A DNA stretch of 64,000 bases from Bradyrhizobium septentrionale (GTDB taxonomy: Bacteria; Pseudomonadota; Alphaproteobacteria; Rhizobiales; Xanthobacteraceae): assembly GCF_011516645.4 (NCBI RefSeq), contig NZ_CP088285.1, positions 1,754,501 to 1,818,500 of the forward strand, written 5' to 3'. Below, piece after piece: positions 62,711 through 64,000 of this stretch (positions are counted from its first letter, which is position 1; each line of letters starts with the position of its first letter). The notes under the pieces are model-generated. The model was not told the DNA's origin. It was given only the letters and a program-made list of their open reading frames with translations, and did no database searches. The translations under genes and the position numbers were made by a program.

Positions 62711-62756
62711 TTGATAACCTAGCAATGCTAGATTATCAATCTAGCAACGCTAGGTT
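62711..62756 (+). promoter_or_regulatory. Palindromic operator and promoter for the DUF4267-DoxX pair
   Basis: CTAGCAATGCTAG (62719-62731) and CTAGCAACGCTAG (62741-62753) are two similar near-palindromic sites. The whole region is also an inverted repeat, AACCTAGC/GCTAGGTT (62716-62723/62749-62756). TTGATA (62711) and TATCAA (62734) form a plausible -35/-10 pair with 17-base spacing. A TetR dimer bound here would block both divergent promoters. Confidence 0.7.
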
Positions 62757-62786
62757 AGCTTCTTTGGCTAGAATTAGGACAGTGTG

Positions 62787-63167
62787 ATGCATTGGCTTGC
62801 GCTCGGAATGGCATTGCTCGTGGCTGTCGCGATTATCGCGATCGGCACCCTGTATGTCGTGAGCCCAACGACCGCGACGCGCAGTTTCGGCCTGCCGCTG
62901 CCTGAAAGCGGCGCCAACACCGTTTGGTGGCTTCGCCTCAAGGGGGTGCGCGACATTGCATCGGGATTGGCCGTACTGGCGTTCATGGCGTGGGGCGCCC
63001 CGCGCGGGGTCGGCATCATCCTGCTTGTTGAAGCAATCATCCCCGTGGGCGACATGCTGCTCATTCTCGCGGCGAAAGGCTCCACCAAGAGCGCCTTCGG
63101 CATGCACGGCCTCACGGCGGTGCTCATGATCCTGGCAGCCATCCCCATGATGATTGGTGCGGCCTGA
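62787..63167 (+). CDS. DUF4267 membrane protein
   Basis: The 126-residue protein has four hydrophobic helices (MHWLALGMALLVAVAIIAIG at the N-terminus) and the DUF4267 pattern around WWLRLKGVRDIASGLAVLAF and VEAIIPVGDMLLILAAKGS. ATG 62787 is preceded by AGGAC; a GTG one codon earlier is possible. It is probably an inner-membrane protein whose gene is TetR-regulated; its function is unknown. The DoxX-like gene starts one base after its stop. Confidence 0.85.
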   Translation: MHWLALGMALLVAVAIIAIGTLYVVSPTTATRSFGLPLPESGANTVWWLRLKGVRDIASGLAVLAFMAWGAPRGVGIILLVEAIIPVGDMLLILAAKGSTKSAFGMHGLTAVLMILAAIPMMIGAA

Positions 63168-63168
63168 G

Positions 63169-63489
63169 ATGGTCCATGCTCTTCCAATTTGGCTACTCGT
63201 TGCCGGATTCTTTGGCGCAGGCCTCTTCAACGCGATCGGCACGCCCGGGACGCAAAGTGATTTCGCGCGGTGGGGCTACCCGCGCTGGTGGAGCCGTTTT
63301 ACTGGTGGACTGGAGATCATGAGCGCCGTTCTGATTGCGCTTCCTGCCAGTCGCAGTGTTGGCCTGGCGCTTGGGGCGGTCATCATTGCGGCTGCGGTTA
63401 TGACCGTTCTGCACCACCGCGATCTTTCGCACCTTGCGCCACTCGGTGTCTTTGGCGCCTTGATTGCTCTTGCAGCGACCTTGTCCTGA
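63169..63489 (+). CDS. DoxX-like small membrane protein
   Basis: The 106-residue protein begins MVHALPIWLLVAGFFGAGLF, has four hydrophobic segments, and has the DoxX-like feature FARWGYPRWWSRFTGGLEIM. It begins one base after the DUF4267 stop, so it is translationally coupled and shares the TetR operator. DoxX-like proteins have been linked to redox stress or quinone chemistry, but this member is uncharacterised. Confidence 0.85.
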   Translation: MVHALPIWLLVAGFFGAGLFNAIGTPGTQSDFARWGYPRWWSRFTGGLEIMSAVLIALPASRSVGLALGAVIIAAAVMTVLHHRDLSHLAPLGVFGALIALAATLS

Positions 63490-63497
63490 GGGCTGAC

Positions 63498-64000
63498 CTA
63501 GCGGTCCTGGAAGGCGAGCCGCGCCCCGAGCCCGACCAGGATGCTGCCGCCGATCCGCTGCATGACCCGCTGCGACCTCTGCGAGCGCTGCAGCTTCGAC
63601 ATCACGGCGCTGGCGAAGAACACGCAGACAATATCGACCGCCGAGAAGGTCAGGTTGACGATGGTGCCGAGCAGAAACAGCTGGGCCCAGACCGGCAGGC
63701 TCGCCGACGCATCGACGAACTGCGGCAGGAACGCCAGGAAGAAGATCGCGGTCTTCGGATTCAAAACCTCGACGACGATGCTTTGCGCGAAGGCGCGCTC
63801 GGCGGAGAGCGGTGCAAGCTCGGGGCGTTTGGTGTTGTCGCGATCGCGGAACAGCGACAGTCCGAGCCAGACCAGATAGGCCGCACCGGCCAGCTTCATC
63901 GCTGTGAATAGCGGCGGCACCGCGTGAAATAGCAGCGCGAGGCCGGCGGCCGCGGCGATGACATGGACGTAGCCGCCAAGATGCAGGCCGAGCGAAGCCA
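63498..64000 (-). CDS. LysE-family translocator, C-terminal part
   Basis: The gene runs off the right edge; the visible part is the C-terminal 167 codons. It has ASLGLHLGGYVHVIAAAAGL followed by the MKLAGAAYLVWLGLSLFRD helix and PKTAIFFLAFLPQFVDASA, which is characteristic of LysE/RhtB exporters. It is predicted to be an amino acid or small-metabolite exporter in the inner membrane. The N-terminus lies beyond position 64000. Its 3' end is convergent with the DoxX-like gene, nine bases apart. Confidence 0.9.
   Translation of the reverse strand, partial: ASLGLHLGGYVHVIAAAAGLALLFHAVPPLFTAMKLAGAAYLVWLGLSLFRDRDNTKRPELAPLSAERAFAQSIVVEVLNPKTAIFFLAFLPQFVDASASLPVWAQLFLLGTIVNLTFSAVDIVCVFFASAVMSKLQRSQRSQRVMQRIGGSILVGLGARLAFQDR

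Noticed and set aside
1..64000. tRNA, rRNA, transposase or integrase genes
   Set aside because: Looked for by eye through the whole window; none recognised, though a computed tRNAscan or ISfinder search would be decisive.

Overview
The window is a high-GC alphaproteobacterial chromosome segment, most like Bradyrhizobium or a close Rhizobiales relative. The reasons are the gene families and their order (etfB-etfA next to a 3-hydroxyacyl-CoA dehydrogenase, rhizobial-type T2SS with gspN, GH17-type beta-glucan protein), and interspersed palindromic repeats of the kind common between Bradyrhizobium genes. No rRNA, tRNA, CRISPR array, transposase or prophage gene was seen.

Layout. 1-7.4 kb is housekeeping metabolism: 3-hydroxyacyl-CoA dehydrogenase (cut by the window start), etfA/etfB, a PduO-type cobalamin adenosyltransferase, a HIG1-like membrane protein, YihY/BrkB, a hybrid histidine kinase with a histone-H1-like tail, GluQRS and an AlkA-like glycosylase. 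7.5-17 kb holds a GH17-like membrane glucan protein, a LysR regulator divergent from a nitronate monooxygenase, a frameshifted acyl-CoA synthetase, a DUF2855 protein, a flavin monooxygenase and an NHL propeller protein, nearly all on the + strand. 17-23.5 kb has a ClC-CBS channel, an HNH endonuclease and a marR-fusC-DUF1656-hlyD operon for aromatic-acid-type efflux.

23.6-51 kb is the most unusual part and looks devoted to the cell envelope and secretion. It has a TPR protein and a FecR-domain protein divergent from a 1514-residue VCBS/DUF5801-type repeat protein with a FecR-like N-terminus. Next come two exported phosphoesterases (phospholipase C/acid phosphatase family), two paralogous di-heme cytochrome c peroxidases and an imelysin/EfeO-like protein. 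A complete type II secretion system follows: gspO, then gspE-F-G-H-I-J-K-L-M-N on the minus strand, and gspD diverging. GspD carries a lipobox, so it may be a self-piloting liposecretin like HxcQ, whose Hxc system exports a phosphatase. The nearby phosphoesterases are therefore candidate substrates (inference).

51-58 kb has a PepSY membrane protein and a siderophore-type TonB-dependent receptor under a clear cobalamin riboswitch, then a COG0523 (CobW-like) GTPase and an N-acyl-D-amino-acid deacylase. 58-64 kb has an MsbA-like ABC exporter, rpmE with a terminator, about 1 kb of repeat-rich non-coding DNA, a TetR regulator with palindromic operators divergent from two small membrane proteins (DUF4267, DoxX-like), and a LysE translocator cut by the window end.
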